Shown: positions 1-7,974 of the stretch, piece by piece
Layout: every line of letters begins with the position of its first letter
Position numbering within the stretch: the stretch's first letter is position 1
Source of the DNA: a virus
Virus record (IMG/VR): IMGVR_UViG_3300032753_001573
Span: 62,001 to 126,000 of that record
Length of the DNA stretch: 64,000 bases
Reading direction: 5' to 3' (one strand)
Position numbers and translations under genes: made by a program
Notes under the pieces: model-generated
Told to the model about the DNA's origin: nothing
The model's database searches: none
The model's input: only the letters and a program-made list of their open reading frames with translations

Positions 1-1
1 G

Positions 2-199
2 TTAGTTGAACCTGGTAAGAGCTTCGTGCGTGTTATACAGAGCATTGGTCGTGGCTTACGCAAAGCGGATGATAAGGATGCAGTTGAAGTTTACGACATA
101 GCTAGCAAGTGTAAGTTTAGCAATAGACATCTGCTCAAGCGTAAGAAGTTTTATAAAGAAGTATCATATCCGTTTGATCAAGAAAAGATTATGTACTAA
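2..199 (+). CDS. uvsW: UvsW-like SF2 DNA/RNA helicase, C-terminal end (partial)
   Basis: The last 65 codons of a gene that starts before the window. The reading frame opens at base 2 and contains QSIGRGLRKADDK, which matches helicase motif VI of superfamily 2 as found in T4 UvsW, followed by a short basic tail. In T4 this helicase unwinds branched DNA and R-loops and drives the switch from origin- to recombination-dependent replication. Only the C-terminus is visible, so the assignment rests on motif VI and the T4-like context. Confidence 0.72.
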   Translation, partial: LVEPGKSFVRVIQSIGRGLRKADDKDAVEVYDIASKCKFSNRHLLKRKKFYKEVSYPFDQEKIMY

Positions 200-224
200 A
201 CCATTGATTATTTGTTAGATATGG

Positions 225-256
225 CATTGTTGACGGTTAAATAACTGTCAACAATG
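225..256 (+). promoter_or_regulatory. Start-codon hairpin with late promoter box in its loop
   Basis: A perfect 10-bp inverted repeat (CATTGTTGAC at 225-234, GTCAACAATG at 247-256) brackets a T4-type late box GTTAAATA (236-243). The last three bases of the 3' arm are the ATG of the next gene. Late initiation about 6 nt after the box would begin near 249, remove the 5' arm and leave a nearly leaderless mRNA. Readthrough RNA from upstream would keep the ATG paired. Confidence 0.65.
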
Positions 257-754
257 AAAATACTCACCAACGAAAATCAAGCTTACTCTATCAATCAAAT
301 ACCAGATGTAATCCAAGACATTAGATATTGTGTTTTGGATTACAGTGATCAATCCAACGTAGATTATTATTTCATGCCTCTTATATTCTTAGAGAGTTTT
401 AATAGTCCATGTGTTGATCTAAAGATAGGACCATATAACATACAGATGCCTCTTGATTGGAGTGTTGTGATAGGTGACATTAATCTAGGCGATCTAGAAA
501 TAATGCAACTGATTTACCTCAATGACAAAGACTTTGATGTTTTTGCATTTAATCCTATAAGCGGATATATGCCTAAGTATTTGAAACTTGAAGTTCTCAA
601 TATATGGCCAGATGTAAAATGGTACTTTCCAAAATTAAAAAATGGGCATTTGCTAGCAGTACCGTTACAAGATGGTGATTCTCCATTATGTGCTCTTTTT
701 ATTAAAGACATTGGTAAGATTACGGAGAGTTTAGATATAAGAAAGATGTTTTGA
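254..754 (+). CDS. Hypothetical protein, late-gated start
   Basis: A 166-aa acidic, aromatic-rich soluble protein with no signal peptide, membrane segment or motif that I recognise. No Shine-Dalgarno sequence precedes the ATG. The start codon lies in the arm of a hairpin whose loop holds a late promoter box, so it is expected to be made only from late-initiated transcripts. It stands alone between the helicase gene and a strong hairpin terminator. Confidence 0.7.
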   Translation: MKILTNENQAYSINQIPDVIQDIRYCVLDYSDQSNVDYYFMPLIFLESFNSPCVDLKIGPYNIQMPLDWSVVIGDINLGDLEIMQLIYLNDKDFDVFAFNPISGYMPKYLKLEVLNIWPDVKWYFPKLKNGHLLAVPLQDGDSPLCALFIKDIGKITESLDIRKMF

Positions 755-758
755 TAAA

Positions 759-796
759 CGAATCCCCTGGATTACTATGGTTCTCCAGGGGATTCG
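759..796. terminator. Hairpin between convergent genes
   Basis: A perfect 12-bp stem, CGAATCCCCTGG with CCAGGGGATTCG, and a 14-nt loop. It lies between the end of the forward gene at 754 and the end of the reverse gene at 831. Read on the reverse strand it is followed by TTTATC. A second stem GCTTGAT/ATCAAGC (806-824) is followed by TAGCTTTT on the forward strand, so the pair probably terminates both directions. Confidence 0.7.
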
Positions 797-830
797 CTCG
801 AGTCTGCTTGATTTCACATCAAGCTAGCTT

Positions 831-1928
831 TTACTGGCTACTTATATGAGCCCAGCCATATCCTGGTAGTGTTGTACCAGTGAATGCCCATTCATACTGA
901 TTTCCGCTCCATGTGTAAACGATTCTATCAGTTATCTTTTGAGCATATGCAGATTGTAGTGCTTCTGCAATTTTAACAGTTGGTACAGATGTATATGATC
1001 CGCCCGAATCTACCACAACACTTCTAACACTATTGCCTGACAATACAGTGTGTGCTGTAGCGCCTGCAGGTGTAAATGTTACCGCTGGAGCTACTTCATA
1101 ACCGCTACCGCCAGCTGTTAGGGTAACATTGCTTACATTCCAATTTAGGTTAGCCTGTGCACCTGTTCCTAGTGCGCTGCCAGTGAAAGATACTGGATTA
1201 GTAGGTAGGGCAGTATAATCGCCGCTGTTAACTACAGTGTTCATGCTGTATACACCAAAGCGCACATCGAACGTTGCTCCTACACCGCTGTTAGTGTTTG
1301 AAGAAGTTGGTGCAAATGGACCAGCTGGCAATGAGTTATTGGTAAACACACCGCTGTTAAGTATGCTGATGCTGGTAATAGCACCGCTTACATTGACGCT
1401 GTTGACTTTTATGGACACATTGGTAGCATATCCTGCACCAGCAAAGTTCAACACGTTGTCTTGTGCATAACCAGAACCCAAGTTGTGTGCAGCGGCATCT
1501 GACCAAGTAACAGCGGTAACGCTAACATTTGCCTGCTTCTTACTGACATATGTGCCGCCTACTACGTGTAGAGTTTCGCCTGGAACATAATTGGCACCAA
1601 GAGCACCTGTTCCGTTAGCAGTAACACCGGCTGATGTTACACTGAGGTTTGCAGTAGCAGTAGCACCTGTTCCTTGTGCACCATATGGAGTAACAGTGAT
1701 GTTACCCTGTCCTGGACCTGTTACTGGTCCATTTACTAGCTGTACTAATCCGCCGCCGGGAACACCAGTACCGTTTACACTAGCCATCTTGTAAAGGTGT
1801 GTGCCTTTCTGAGACACTATATAGCTCTGACGTGCCTGACTATCGCCTGCAGTCCATGCATATCCAACAAGCTGCTGCCCAGCTACGGCAGAATTGCCTA
1901 TGAATAATTTATTAATTGGTCGTCCCAT
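831..1928 (-). CDS. Virion-type repeat protein (MGRPI family)
   Basis: A 365-aa Gly/Ala/Thr/Val-rich protein of low charge, typical of phage fibre or decoration proteins. It opens with MGRPINK, the same start as its downstream paralogue at 2010. It carries repeats of the type GGSGYEVAPAVTF and SGGSYTSVPTVKI, the same repeat style as the 826-aa protein at 17346. It has a late box (1998-2005) and an AAGGAG Shine-Dalgarno in a leader that is nearly identical to the one before the paralogue. Role in the virion is inferred from composition and late control. Confidence 0.7.
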   Translation of the reverse strand: MGRPINKLFIGNSAVAGQQLVGYAWTAGDSQARQSYIVSQKGTHLYKMASVNGTGVPGGGLVQLVNGPVTGPGQGNITVTPYGAQGTGATATANLSVTSAGVTANGTGALGANYVPGETLHVVGGTYVSKKQANVSVTAVTWSDAAAHNLGSGYAQDNVLNFAGAGYATNVSIKVNSVNVSGAITSISILNSGVFTNNSLPAGPFAPTSSNTNSGVGATFDVRFGVYSMNTVVNSGDYTALPTNPVSFTGSALGTGAQANLNWNVSNVTLTAGGSGYEVAPAVTFTPAGATAHTVLSGNSVRSVVVDSGGSYTSVPTVKIAEALQSAYAQKITDRIVYTWSGNQYEWAFTGTTLPGYGWAHISSQ

Positions 1929-2005
1929 TTGTTTTTCTCCTTATGGTTGCCGTTCTAGGGCTACGAGGTTGGGATCCCCATAACTAATGAACTGCTCTAT
2001 TTATG
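1929..2005 (-). promoter_or_regulatory. Duplicated late promoter and leader, copy 1
   Basis: On the reverse strand the box CATAAATA (1998-2005) is followed by a leader of about 70 nt ending in an AAGGAG Shine-Dalgarno. The leader shares long identical blocks with the one at 2400-2473, including AACCTCGTAGCCCTAGAACG and AGTTCATTAGTTATGGGG. Confidence 0.7.
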
Positions 2006-2009
2006 GTGT

Positions 2010-2399
2010 TCAGTTCTGAACGTACCAGTTATAATCTACATATACGCCGTTAGTTTGATCTCCGTAGTATTGCATGTGCCAGGGGAATTCGCCACCTTTG
2101 AAATCTCTCAGAGTATGATCATTGATTCTGGCTGCATATCCGCTGCTACTGTTTGGATACGTAAAATGTATGTAACCGTCTCCGGGATTGGTATAAACTC
2201 CGTTAGTTAATGTTATAACACCAGATACTTTTGGACTAGTTTCTGACCAGGTTCTAACTAGATATTTGTTACTACCAACCTGTTTGATAATATCATACCA
2301 TCCAACAGTTCCATTAATATTGCCATATATTAGCAGTACGTTGGTATTTGGTGGAGGCGGTGTTGTGCCTATTGCATTTTTGGTAATTGGCCTTCCCAT
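2010..2399 (-). CDS. Small virion-type protein (MGRPI family)
   Basis: A 129-aa protein that starts MGRPITKNAIG, like the neighbouring 365-aa protein, but then has a different Tyr/Asn/Gly-rich body. It has its own late box (2466-2473) and a leader nearly identical to that of the neighbour. The shared leader and N-terminus suggest a duplication of the 5' end of one gene joined to a new body, or a conserved N-terminal docking peptide. Likely virion component; no specific function recognised. Confidence 0.62.
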   Translation of the reverse strand: MGRPITKNAIGTTPPPPNTNVLLIYGNINGTVGWYDIIKQVGSNKYLVRTWSETSPKVSGVITLTNGVYTNPGDGYIHFTYPNSSSGYAARINDHTLRDFKGGEFPWHMQYYGDQTNGVYVDYNWYVQN

Positions 2400-2473
2400 T
2401 TGTTTACTCCTTTGTTGCCGTTCTAGGGCTACGAGGTTGGGTTCCCCATAACTAATGAACTACAGTATTTATG
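2400..2473 (-). promoter_or_regulatory. Duplicated late promoter and leader, copy 2
   Basis: Late box CATAAATA on the reverse strand at 2466-2473, followed by a leader nearly identical to the one at 1929-2005 and an AGGAG Shine-Dalgarno before the 129-aa gene. Confidence 0.7.
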
Positions 2474-2549
2474 GACAACTATGCTATCCTTGTAGTCTTG
2501 TATAACCGATGTTATAGCGGCATAATATATACAATAGATGGAATGTGCG

Positions 2550-3044
2550 ATGGCAGAAAGTAAACATAAATTAGACATGTTTGGTAAAGTGCTACCTGCA
2601 CTTGATCGGAGAGATCGTAACTTTTATAATAATCTCACTGATGAAGAGAAGAAGGGTTATTCTGCATTGGTCTTGATGAGAGCTATGAGCAGTTTAGGTG
2701 ATCAAAATCCTCATGCTGAGTATGAGTTACTTGCAGTAAATGATATTGTAAACATTGGATTTTGGTCTCTCAGTAAACATACAGAACTGCAACATCTCTT
2801 GTTGTGTACTGCTGGATTAGGTAGTAAACAATATCATCCTTGGATATCTGCCAAAGGTAAAGTTACCAAAACCAATCTTATTGATCAGTTCTTTATGGAA
2901 ATGAACCCAGGAATGAATGAACAAGAACTTGAATTAATGCGGTCTCAACATGATCCTAAGAGTATTAAACGTCTAGCACAGGATGCTGGTAAGAGTGATT
3001 CTGAGATAAAGCGACTTGTTGAAGATGCTAAATCGCTCAAGTAA
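2550..3044 (+). CDS. Clamp-loader small subunit, T4 gp62-like
   Basis: A 164-aa protein. The order of features fits the small, non-ATPase subunit of the T4-type sliding-clamp loader: a stretch LVLMRAMSSLGD, then YELLAVNDIVN, then a His/Leu-rich LSKHTELQHLLL, then KQYHPWI, resembling the F-x-N-x-x-L-S-Y, NEMN and RFSKWIK blocks of gp62. gp62 with gp44 loads the gp45 clamp for the DNA polymerase. I chose the ATG at 2550 (MAESKHK); an in-frame ATG lies at 2538. The large subunit is not in the window. Similarity is remote, so the call is tentative. Confidence 0.5.
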   Translation: MAESKHKLDMFGKVLPALDRRDRNFYNNLTDEEKKGYSALVLMRAMSSLGDQNPHAEYELLAVNDIVNIGFWSLSKHTELQHLLLCTAGLGSKQYHPWISAKGKVTKTNLIDQFFMEMNPGMNEQELELMRSQHDPKSIKRLAQDAGKSDSEIKRLVEDAKSLK

Positions 3045-3735
3045 TAATAAACCTCATGTATGTGAATTTTGCAATCGAGGATTCGTTGAAGAAATCAACT
3101 TGATTAATCATAGTTGCGAGAAGAAGCGCAGGTGGTTTGGTAGAGACGAGCCTGCATCTAGATTGGCTTTTATGGCATGGGCTAGATTTTATGAACTTAA
3201 CAGTAGGTTAGTCAAGCATGGCGCAAAAAAACGCAGTTTTCGAGAGTTTATGGATAGCAAATACTATACAGCATTTGTGAAGTTTGCTAGACAGATCATA
3301 GACCTCAATGCAATGGAACCTGCTAAGTTTATTGATTATGTTATTAAAAATAACCTACCACTAGATAAATGGACACATGATTCTGTATATGAAGCATATG
3401 TGTCTGAGCTAGTTAAGCATGAAGATCCAGAGTCTGCACTAGCTCGTAATATTGAGTTGATGCAACAATGGAGTCAGCAAAGCGGAGAACCTTGGCAGGA
3501 TTTCTTTCGAAAGGTTAGTCCCATTCAAGCCGCTGCATGGATAAAAAATGGTCGAATTAGTCCTTGGGTGCTATATAATGCTGACAGTGCTGAATCACTG
3601 TTAGATCGTTGTGGTCCAGAACAATTGCAGATCATTCAAACTAGTGCTAAGGTACCGCAATGGAAAATACGCTTTAATAAAAATAAAGAAAGTGCAGATT
3701 GGATACGCAACACGCTACGACAAGCAGGTATATGA
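3025..3735 (+). CDS. Zinc-finger protein of unknown function
   Basis: A 236-aa basic protein. Near the N-terminus it has a C2H2-like pair, C-x2-C at CEFC, then H and C in LINHSC. The remainder is helical with many Trp residues and no enzyme motif I recognise. Its start overlaps the end of the clamp-loader gene by 20 nt, and the next gene follows within 13 nt, so it belongs to a replication-region operon. A DNA- or RNAP-binding role is possible but unproven. Confidence 0.65.
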   Translation: MLNRSSNNKPHVCEFCNRGFVEEINLINHSCEKKRRWFGRDEPASRLAFMAWARFYELNSRLVKHGAKKRSFREFMDSKYYTAFVKFARQIIDLNAMEPAKFIDYVIKNNLPLDKWTHDSVYEAYVSELVKHEDPESALARNIELMQQWSQQSGEPWQDFFRKVSPIQAAAWIKNGRISPWVLYNADSAESLLDRCGPEQLQIIQTSAKVPQWKIRFNKNKESADWIRNTLRQAGI

Positions 3736-3748
3736 TTGGAGATTAAAA

Positions 3749-4051
3749 ATGGCAGATGATATGGATATGTATGATACTGATGAATTTATAGCACCAGAAC
3801 CAAAGACTGTTGAACCAACTTTAACAGCTATAGATAGAGGTATGGTTACTGAGATTGAGATTATGGGTAAACGAATAGAAATTGTAAATCCAAGTTACGT
3901 GAGGGAGTTACAACGTATTATGCTAGATATGAGCAACAAACTTAGAGCAGCTGATAGAAACATCAATACATTGAATTCTAACATCAAGAAGATGAATTCT
4001 CAGATTAATGATCTAAGAGCTCAACTGGCAGGAAAAATTGATCGTGCTTAA
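3749..4051 (+). CDS. Small coiled-coil protein
   Basis: A 100-aa protein with a very acidic N-terminus (MADDMDMYDTDEF) and a C-terminal half with heptad-like spacing (VRELQRIMLDMSNKL, INTLNSNIKKMNSQI). The frame is open further upstream, but the ATG at 3749 has GGAG a few bases before it and does not overlap the preceding gene. It is co-oriented with clamp-loader and DnaE-like genes. No family recognised. Confidence 0.65.
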   Translation: MADDMDMYDTDEFIAPEPKTVEPTLTAIDRGMVTEIEIMGKRIEIVNPSYVRELQRIMLDMSNKLRAADRNINTLNSNIKKMNSQINDLRAQLAGKIDRA

Positions 4052-4676
4052 ACGAGGAGATATAGATATAGACCTAGCAGATCGAACACGAGCTCTTGCA
4101 GAGCTTCCGCATGTTTCGGCTAGCATTATCAAAGATGGAAAGATTACCAAACACAATACAGGTGTATATTTCCACGCGGTGCCCATCGATCCTGTAACAG
4201 GTCAATGCAGTTGGGATTATGAAGATGCTGACCGCAAGGGCATGTTCAAGATAGACATGCTCAATGTCAGCGTTTATGATATGGTTAGAAATGAACAACA
4301 CCTATTGGATCTTATGGAGAGACCTATAGATTGGACCGTCTTTGAAGATCCAATGTTTGTATCTAAGCTATTTCATCTTGGACATTATGGCAAATTGACT
4401 GCTAAACTGAAACCTCGCAGTATAGAACATATAGCTATGATTTTGGCTTTGATTAGGCCTGGCAAGAAACATCTGCAATCTCGTTGTCTAGAGTACGGTT
4501 TTGATAGTATACGTGATAGCATTTGGACGCACGATTCTGGAGAAGCGTACTCATTTAAGAAGGCCCATGCTGTAAGTTATGCAATGCTTGTTTATGTTCA
4601 TGCGCAAATTCTGGTTGAAAGTTCTGCACAAGATGCTATACTTTTTACTAGTGCTAATTCATCTGGAGCATTTTAA
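4044..4676 (+). CDS. Miniature DnaE-like (Pol III alpha-derived) protein
   Basis: About 210 aa. It carries short blocks that match landmarks of bacterial DNA polymerase III alpha in the right order: GDIDIDLADR (compare PDIDIDF, the catalytic Asp pair), MFKIDMLNV (compare the KFDFLGL block with the third Asp), KPRSIEHIAMILALIRPGKK (compare the FEDIxALxALYRPGP block) and FKKAHAVSYAMLVY (compare FNKSHSAAYALVSY). Full DnaE is over 1000 aa, so most of the enzyme is missing. I chose the GTG at 4044, with AGGA at good spacing, over the TTG at 4038. Activity is unknown. Confidence 0.55.
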   Translation: MLKRGDIDIDLADRTRALAELPHVSASIIKDGKITKHNTGVYFHAVPIDPVTGQCSWDYEDADRKGMFKIDMLNVSVYDMVRNEQHLLDLMERPIDWTVFEDPMFVSKLFHLGHYGKLTAKLKPRSIEHIAMILALIRPGKKHLQSRCLEYGFDSIRDSIWTHDSGEAYSFKKAHAVSYAMLVYVHAQILVESSAQDAILFTSANSSGAF

Positions 4677-5137
4677 TGCCTACTAAGAAACTGGTTCTCA
4701 ATAGCAAGACTAACATGTTTGGTACCAATCTCAAACTAAGCACTCGAGACGGCTCACATAAATTTTCTGTAGGTAATAATATCAGTTATGATCCTACAAA
4801 GAAACTCAGTAAAAAGCTAGAGACTGGATACCTGTTTAGGAGCCCAAAGTTGGATCCAACTGATCTTTCGGAAATTTGGGACACTGTCGAAGGCTTTGCG
4901 GGTGCTGCGTCGTTGACAGCAGAAATTGATACCAAGAGCAACGAAGTTACTGCCTACATGCGGATCGCCGAAAAGGGCGACGCTGGTATGTTTGCTTACA
5001 CTCATAGCTTGTTTGAAAAGTGGAGCGATGAGAAGACAGCAGAAGCCAAGAAGGACAAGAAGAAGGCTCCCAAGCTTGTTGTTAACAAGGACGGAACTGT
5101 TAAAGTTCGAGTACAAGTAGAATCCCTAGGCAACTAA
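4676..5137 (+). CDS. Hypothetical acidic/lysine-rich protein
   Basis: A 153-aa protein whose ATG overlaps the stop of the DnaE-like gene (TAATG), implying translational coupling. It is mainly beta-like in the first half with a Lys/Glu-rich segment (AEAKKDKKKAPK) before a short C-terminal strand. Codon use near the 3' end is richer in G+C than its neighbours. The position in a replication operon suggests a DNA-binding accessory role, but no family was recognised. Confidence 0.65.
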   Translation: MPTKKLVLNSKTNMFGTNLKLSTRDGSHKFSVGNNISYDPTKKLSKKLETGYLFRSPKLDPTDLSEIWDTVEGFAGAASLTAEIDTKSNEVTAYMRIAEKGDAGMFAYTHSLFEKWSDEKTAEAKKDKKKAPKLVVNKDGTVKVRVQVESLGN

Positions 5138-5139
5138 TA

Positions 5140-5520
5140 TCAATCAATTGCGCGGACCAAAGTTATGGTCCGCCTTTTAATCCTCTTATTAATCATATCT
5201 TTGAGATTAACTACCGGACCTTGTAAAATTTCAGTGTCCTTTTTGGCAAAAGTCTTTAGGTATTTCCTATAGGGCGAAAATCTGTTTTTTAGAAACATGT
5301 TAATAGGGATTGAGCGGTTGCTCTCCCACCACCATATTTCTCCGCATTCTAAGAAATCTCTTTTCATATCAGCAGTAAAACTGATATCCATTACATATAT
5401 GCTTACAAACAAATTGTCGGCATGCTGTATTATTCCTAAATGTTCTTTGCCTAAATGATTGATTATGGTTAAAAATGGGAATTTTTCTTGTAATAATTTA
5501 TAAGTATCTTTATTTGTCAT
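5140..5520 (-). CDS. Hypothetical protein
   Basis: A 126-aa protein on the reverse strand, convergent with the replication operon. It has a Trp cluster (GEIWWWES) and a basic C-terminus (NKRIKRRTITLVRAID). Its last codons overlap the hairpin terminator at 5152-5173. No family recognised. The similar length and context to small conserved proteins of T4-like phages is only suggestive. Confidence 0.6.
   Translation of the reverse strand: MTNKDTYKLLQEKFPFLTIINHLGKEHLGIIQHADNLFVSIYVMDISFTADMKRDFLECGEIWWWESNRSIPINMFLKNRFSPYRKYLKTFAKKDTEILQGPVVNLKDMINKRIKRRTITLVRAID
5152..5178 (+). terminator. Rho-independent terminator
   Basis: GCGGACC and GGTCCGC form a 7-bp stem with an 8-nt loop followed by CTTTT. 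It ends the forward operon that stops at 5137 and overlaps the 3' codons of the convergent gene. Confidence 0.75.
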
Positions 5521-5567
5521 TTTGAACTTTGCATGTTATAAAGCTAGGTTATTTAGTAATCTAATTT

Positions 5568-5575
5568 GCTAAATA
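5568..5575 (+). promoter_or_regulatory. T4-type late promoter box
   Basis: GCTAAATA 27 nt upstream of the ATG at 5602. It matches the late boxes found before other virion-type genes here, with one base different from GATAAATA. Confidence 0.5.
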
Positions 5576-5601
5576 TCTAATAACTGCATGAAGAAAAGCT
5601 T

Positions 5602-6447
5602 ATGCCACTTGTATACTTATTCAAATTTCCAGAATACATACATCTTGTCAAGGCTGATCCTCTTGCCCCCAACATTAACTGGCCCATGATACAGTATGAT
5701 ACCAAAGTCTTCAAAGGCGTTACGAACAATATTGATTTCGTAGTACGTAACAATGATCGAAAACCAATACAGCTTTTCAACTGTCAATTGGACGCGCAGA
5801 TTCAAAAGGTAAACACTCCTAGCAACAGTATGGATTTCTTACCAGAGCTACAGCTTATAAAACCTGTGATAATAACAGACGATGTTAATGGAAAGGCAAG
5901 ATTGACACTCTTACCTGAGGACATACAGCATTGGGACCCAGGTTACTATCAATATGTAATAAAGATATTAAGTGGTTCTGGACAGTCAGAATACTTGTAT
6001 ACTGATGTAAACAAGAACACTTTTGGTTCATTTGAACTTAAAGAAGGTGTTATAAGTAGTTTAGCCCCTGCTATAGAGATTGACAATTCTCAGTTTACTC
6101 CTACTCCCGTAAATTTATATGATTATACTATATGGGTGTCTGGTGCAGTTCAAGGTGATGCGCAAACAGGACGTGCGAATGGTACACATACTGTAGCTGT
6201 TTATCAAAATAACTTCTTAGGTAAATTTTGGGTACAAGGGAGTTTGAGTAGCGATGCTCCGTTACCAGATGAATGGTTTGAAGTCCCATTAACGCCCACG
6301 TTTAATTATTTTGAATTTACTCAATTCAACAATAATATAGGACCCACTCTCATTAATTTCAGTCTCAATGTCTATTGGCTGCGTTTTGTCTATAGACCAG
6401 ACGTAGCAAATACAGGTACTTTTGGTCGCGTCTTGTATAAGGGCTAA
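5602..6447 (+). CDS. Putative virion structural protein
   Basis: A 281-aa beta-rich protein. The N-terminal part contains NNIDFVVRNNDRKPI, reminiscent of the immunoglobulin-like N-terminal domains of phage baseplate and receptor-binding proteins, and the C-terminal half is Asn/Thr/Phe-rich. It has an AAGAAAAG ribosome site and a late box. It lies just before the primase gene but is under its own late control. Exact position in the particle cannot be told from sequence. Confidence 0.6.
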   Translation: MPLVYLFKFPEYIHLVKADPLAPNINWPMIQYDTKVFKGVTNNIDFVVRNNDRKPIQLFNCQLDAQIQKVNTPSNSMDFLPELQLIKPVIITDDVNGKARLTLLPEDIQHWDPGYYQYVIKILSGSGQSEYLYTDVNKNTFGSFELKEGVISSLAPAIEIDNSQFTPTPVNLYDYTIWVSGAVQGDAQTGRANGTHTVAVYQNNFLGKFWVQGSLSSDAPLPDEWFEVPLTPTFNYFEFTQFNNNIGPTLINFSLNVYWLRFVYRPDVANTGTFGRVLYKG

Positions 6448-6467
6448 GCTGCCATTATACTATCTAT

Positions 6468-7490
6468 ATGTCGTTGATACATGATGTGATAGCAAGACAC
6501 ATACCTGTAAAGCATCGAAACAGCAATAGAGGCTGGAGGATGTTCAATGCACCGTGCTGTCATCATAGAGGACATAGACCAGATACTAGGATGCGTGGTA
6601 ACATGCTGTTTGCATCTAATGGTGCTATAGCTTACAACTGTTACAACTGTGGTTTAAAGACTAAATTTGATGGTAGAAACCTAAGTAGGAATTTTGAAAA
6701 TTTAATGGTCTGGTTAGGTATACCAGATGACGATGTTAAAAATATCAAGTTAGAACTACTGCAACATCAACTGGATGGCACTAACAATCCCGTTGCGGTT
6801 CAAGATATACGATTTACAACAGACTTTGACGAAGTTGACCTTCCTGAAAATTCAATAGCATTTGATCACATTGCAGTTGAAGATGCAATACCTGAACAAT
6901 TTGTATCAGTGCTATCTTATTTGAATTCTAGAGGTGATGCTATATTGAATGGATGGGATTACTATTGGAGCCCTAGTACCAAATTGGATCTAAACAATCG
7001 AGTAATTATACCATTTTACCATTTTGATAAGATAGTAGGTTGGACAGCCAGATATGCCGGTAGTCCGCCTCACGGAACACCTAGATATTATAACAGTCAA
7101 TTACAACCTGGATATTTGTTCAATTGTGATGTACTAAACGATCGCAATAGGAAATTTGTTTTGGTTGCAGAAGGCCCATTTGATGCTATAGCTCTGTCTG
7201 GTATAGGTACGCTGGGAAGCGAATTGAGTAAGGAACAGATAGCTTGGTTGAATAGCACAGACGCTGAAAAGATAATAGTTCCAGATAGGCAGTTGAAGAA
7301 TCAAGGATTGATTGATGCTGCATTAGACCAAGGATGGTGTGTTAGCTTTCCAGAATGGGAAGATGATGTTAAGGATGCGGCACAGGCATCTCAGAGGTAT
7401 GGCAAGCTATATACTATACGCAGTGCAATAGCTAGCCGAACCAATAGTTCGTTAAAGATAGGTATAAAGAGGAAGATGTTTAGATCATGA
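6468..7490 (+). CDS. 61: DNA primase, T4 gp61-like
   Basis: A 340-aa primase. It has an N-terminal zinc site (C30-C31-H32-H33 and C58-x2-C61) and a TOPRIM region (LVAEGPFDAIAL near residue 232, then IIVPDRQ near 268). The family makes RNA primers for lagging-strand synthesis and works in a primosome with the gp41 helicase, whose gene follows two genes later. Length matches gp61-type primases. It overlaps the next gene by 4 nt (ATGA). Confidence 0.88.
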   Translation: MSLIHDVIARHIPVKHRNSNRGWRMFNAPCCHHRGHRPDTRMRGNMLFASNGAIAYNCYNCGLKTKFDGRNLSRNFENLMVWLGIPDDDVKNIKLELLQHQLDGTNNPVAVQDIRFTTDFDEVDLPENSIAFDHIAVEDAIPEQFVSVLSYLNSRGDAILNGWDYYWSPSTKLDLNNRVIIPFYHFDKIVGWTARYAGSPPHGTPRYYNSQLQPGYLFNCDVLNDRNRKFVLVAEGPFDAIALSGIGTLGSELSKEQIAWLNSTDAEKIIVPDRQLKNQGLIDAALDQGWCVSFPEWEDDVKDAAQASQRYGKLYTIRSAIASRTNSSLKIGIKRKMFRS

Positions 7491-7936
7491 AAATAGCTCT
7501 AGCAACTGGTGGGTTTGATCCGCCTCATAGTGGACACATTGACTATCTAAAAGCTGCTGCTACTCTAGGTGATAGATTGGTAGTAGGTATCAATTCAGAT
7601 TCTTGGTTGATACGCAAGAAAGGGCAACCTTTTATGCCTGCGCGCGATAGATTGGCAATCATACAGAATCTCAAGATGGTATCGGAAGTAATTGCATTTG
7701 ATGATCGAGATGGTTCTGGATCAGACGCAATAGCAAAGTTGCTATCGTTGTATCCAAACGATCAGATATTATTCTGCAATGGCGGCGATAGGCTTCCTTA
7801 CAATACAAGTGAGATGCGAGTGTTTGAAAATGATCCTCGAGTAAGATTTGAATGGGGTGTAGGCGGATTTGATAAGACAAATAGTAGTTCAAAGTTGTTG
7901 GACGATTGGGTTACCTATATGAATAATCGTACATAA
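7487..7936 (+). CDS. Cytidylyltransferase-like nucleotidyltransferase
   Basis: A 149-aa single-domain protein with GGFDPPHSGHIDYL at residues 8-21, including the H-x-G-H signature of the nucleotidylyltransferase superfamily (TagD/HldE-C/CoaD type). The family transfers NMP or AMP to small phosphorylated substrates such as glycerol-3-phosphate or heptose-1-phosphate. It overlaps the primase stop (ATGA) and precedes the helicase gene, so it is co-transcribed with replication genes. The substrate is unknown; sugar or cofactor metabolism are both possible. Confidence 0.75.
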   Translation: MKIALATGGFDPPHSGHIDYLKAAATLGDRLVVGINSDSWLIRKKGQPFMPARDRLAIIQNLKMVSEVIAFDDRDGSGSDAIAKLLSLYPNDQILFCNGGDRLPYNTSEMRVFENDPRVRFEWGVGGFDKTNSSSKLLDDWVTYMNNRT

Positions 7937-7974
7937 GAATTATAATTAAGATATAGCATTAGGAAAGACGGTCA

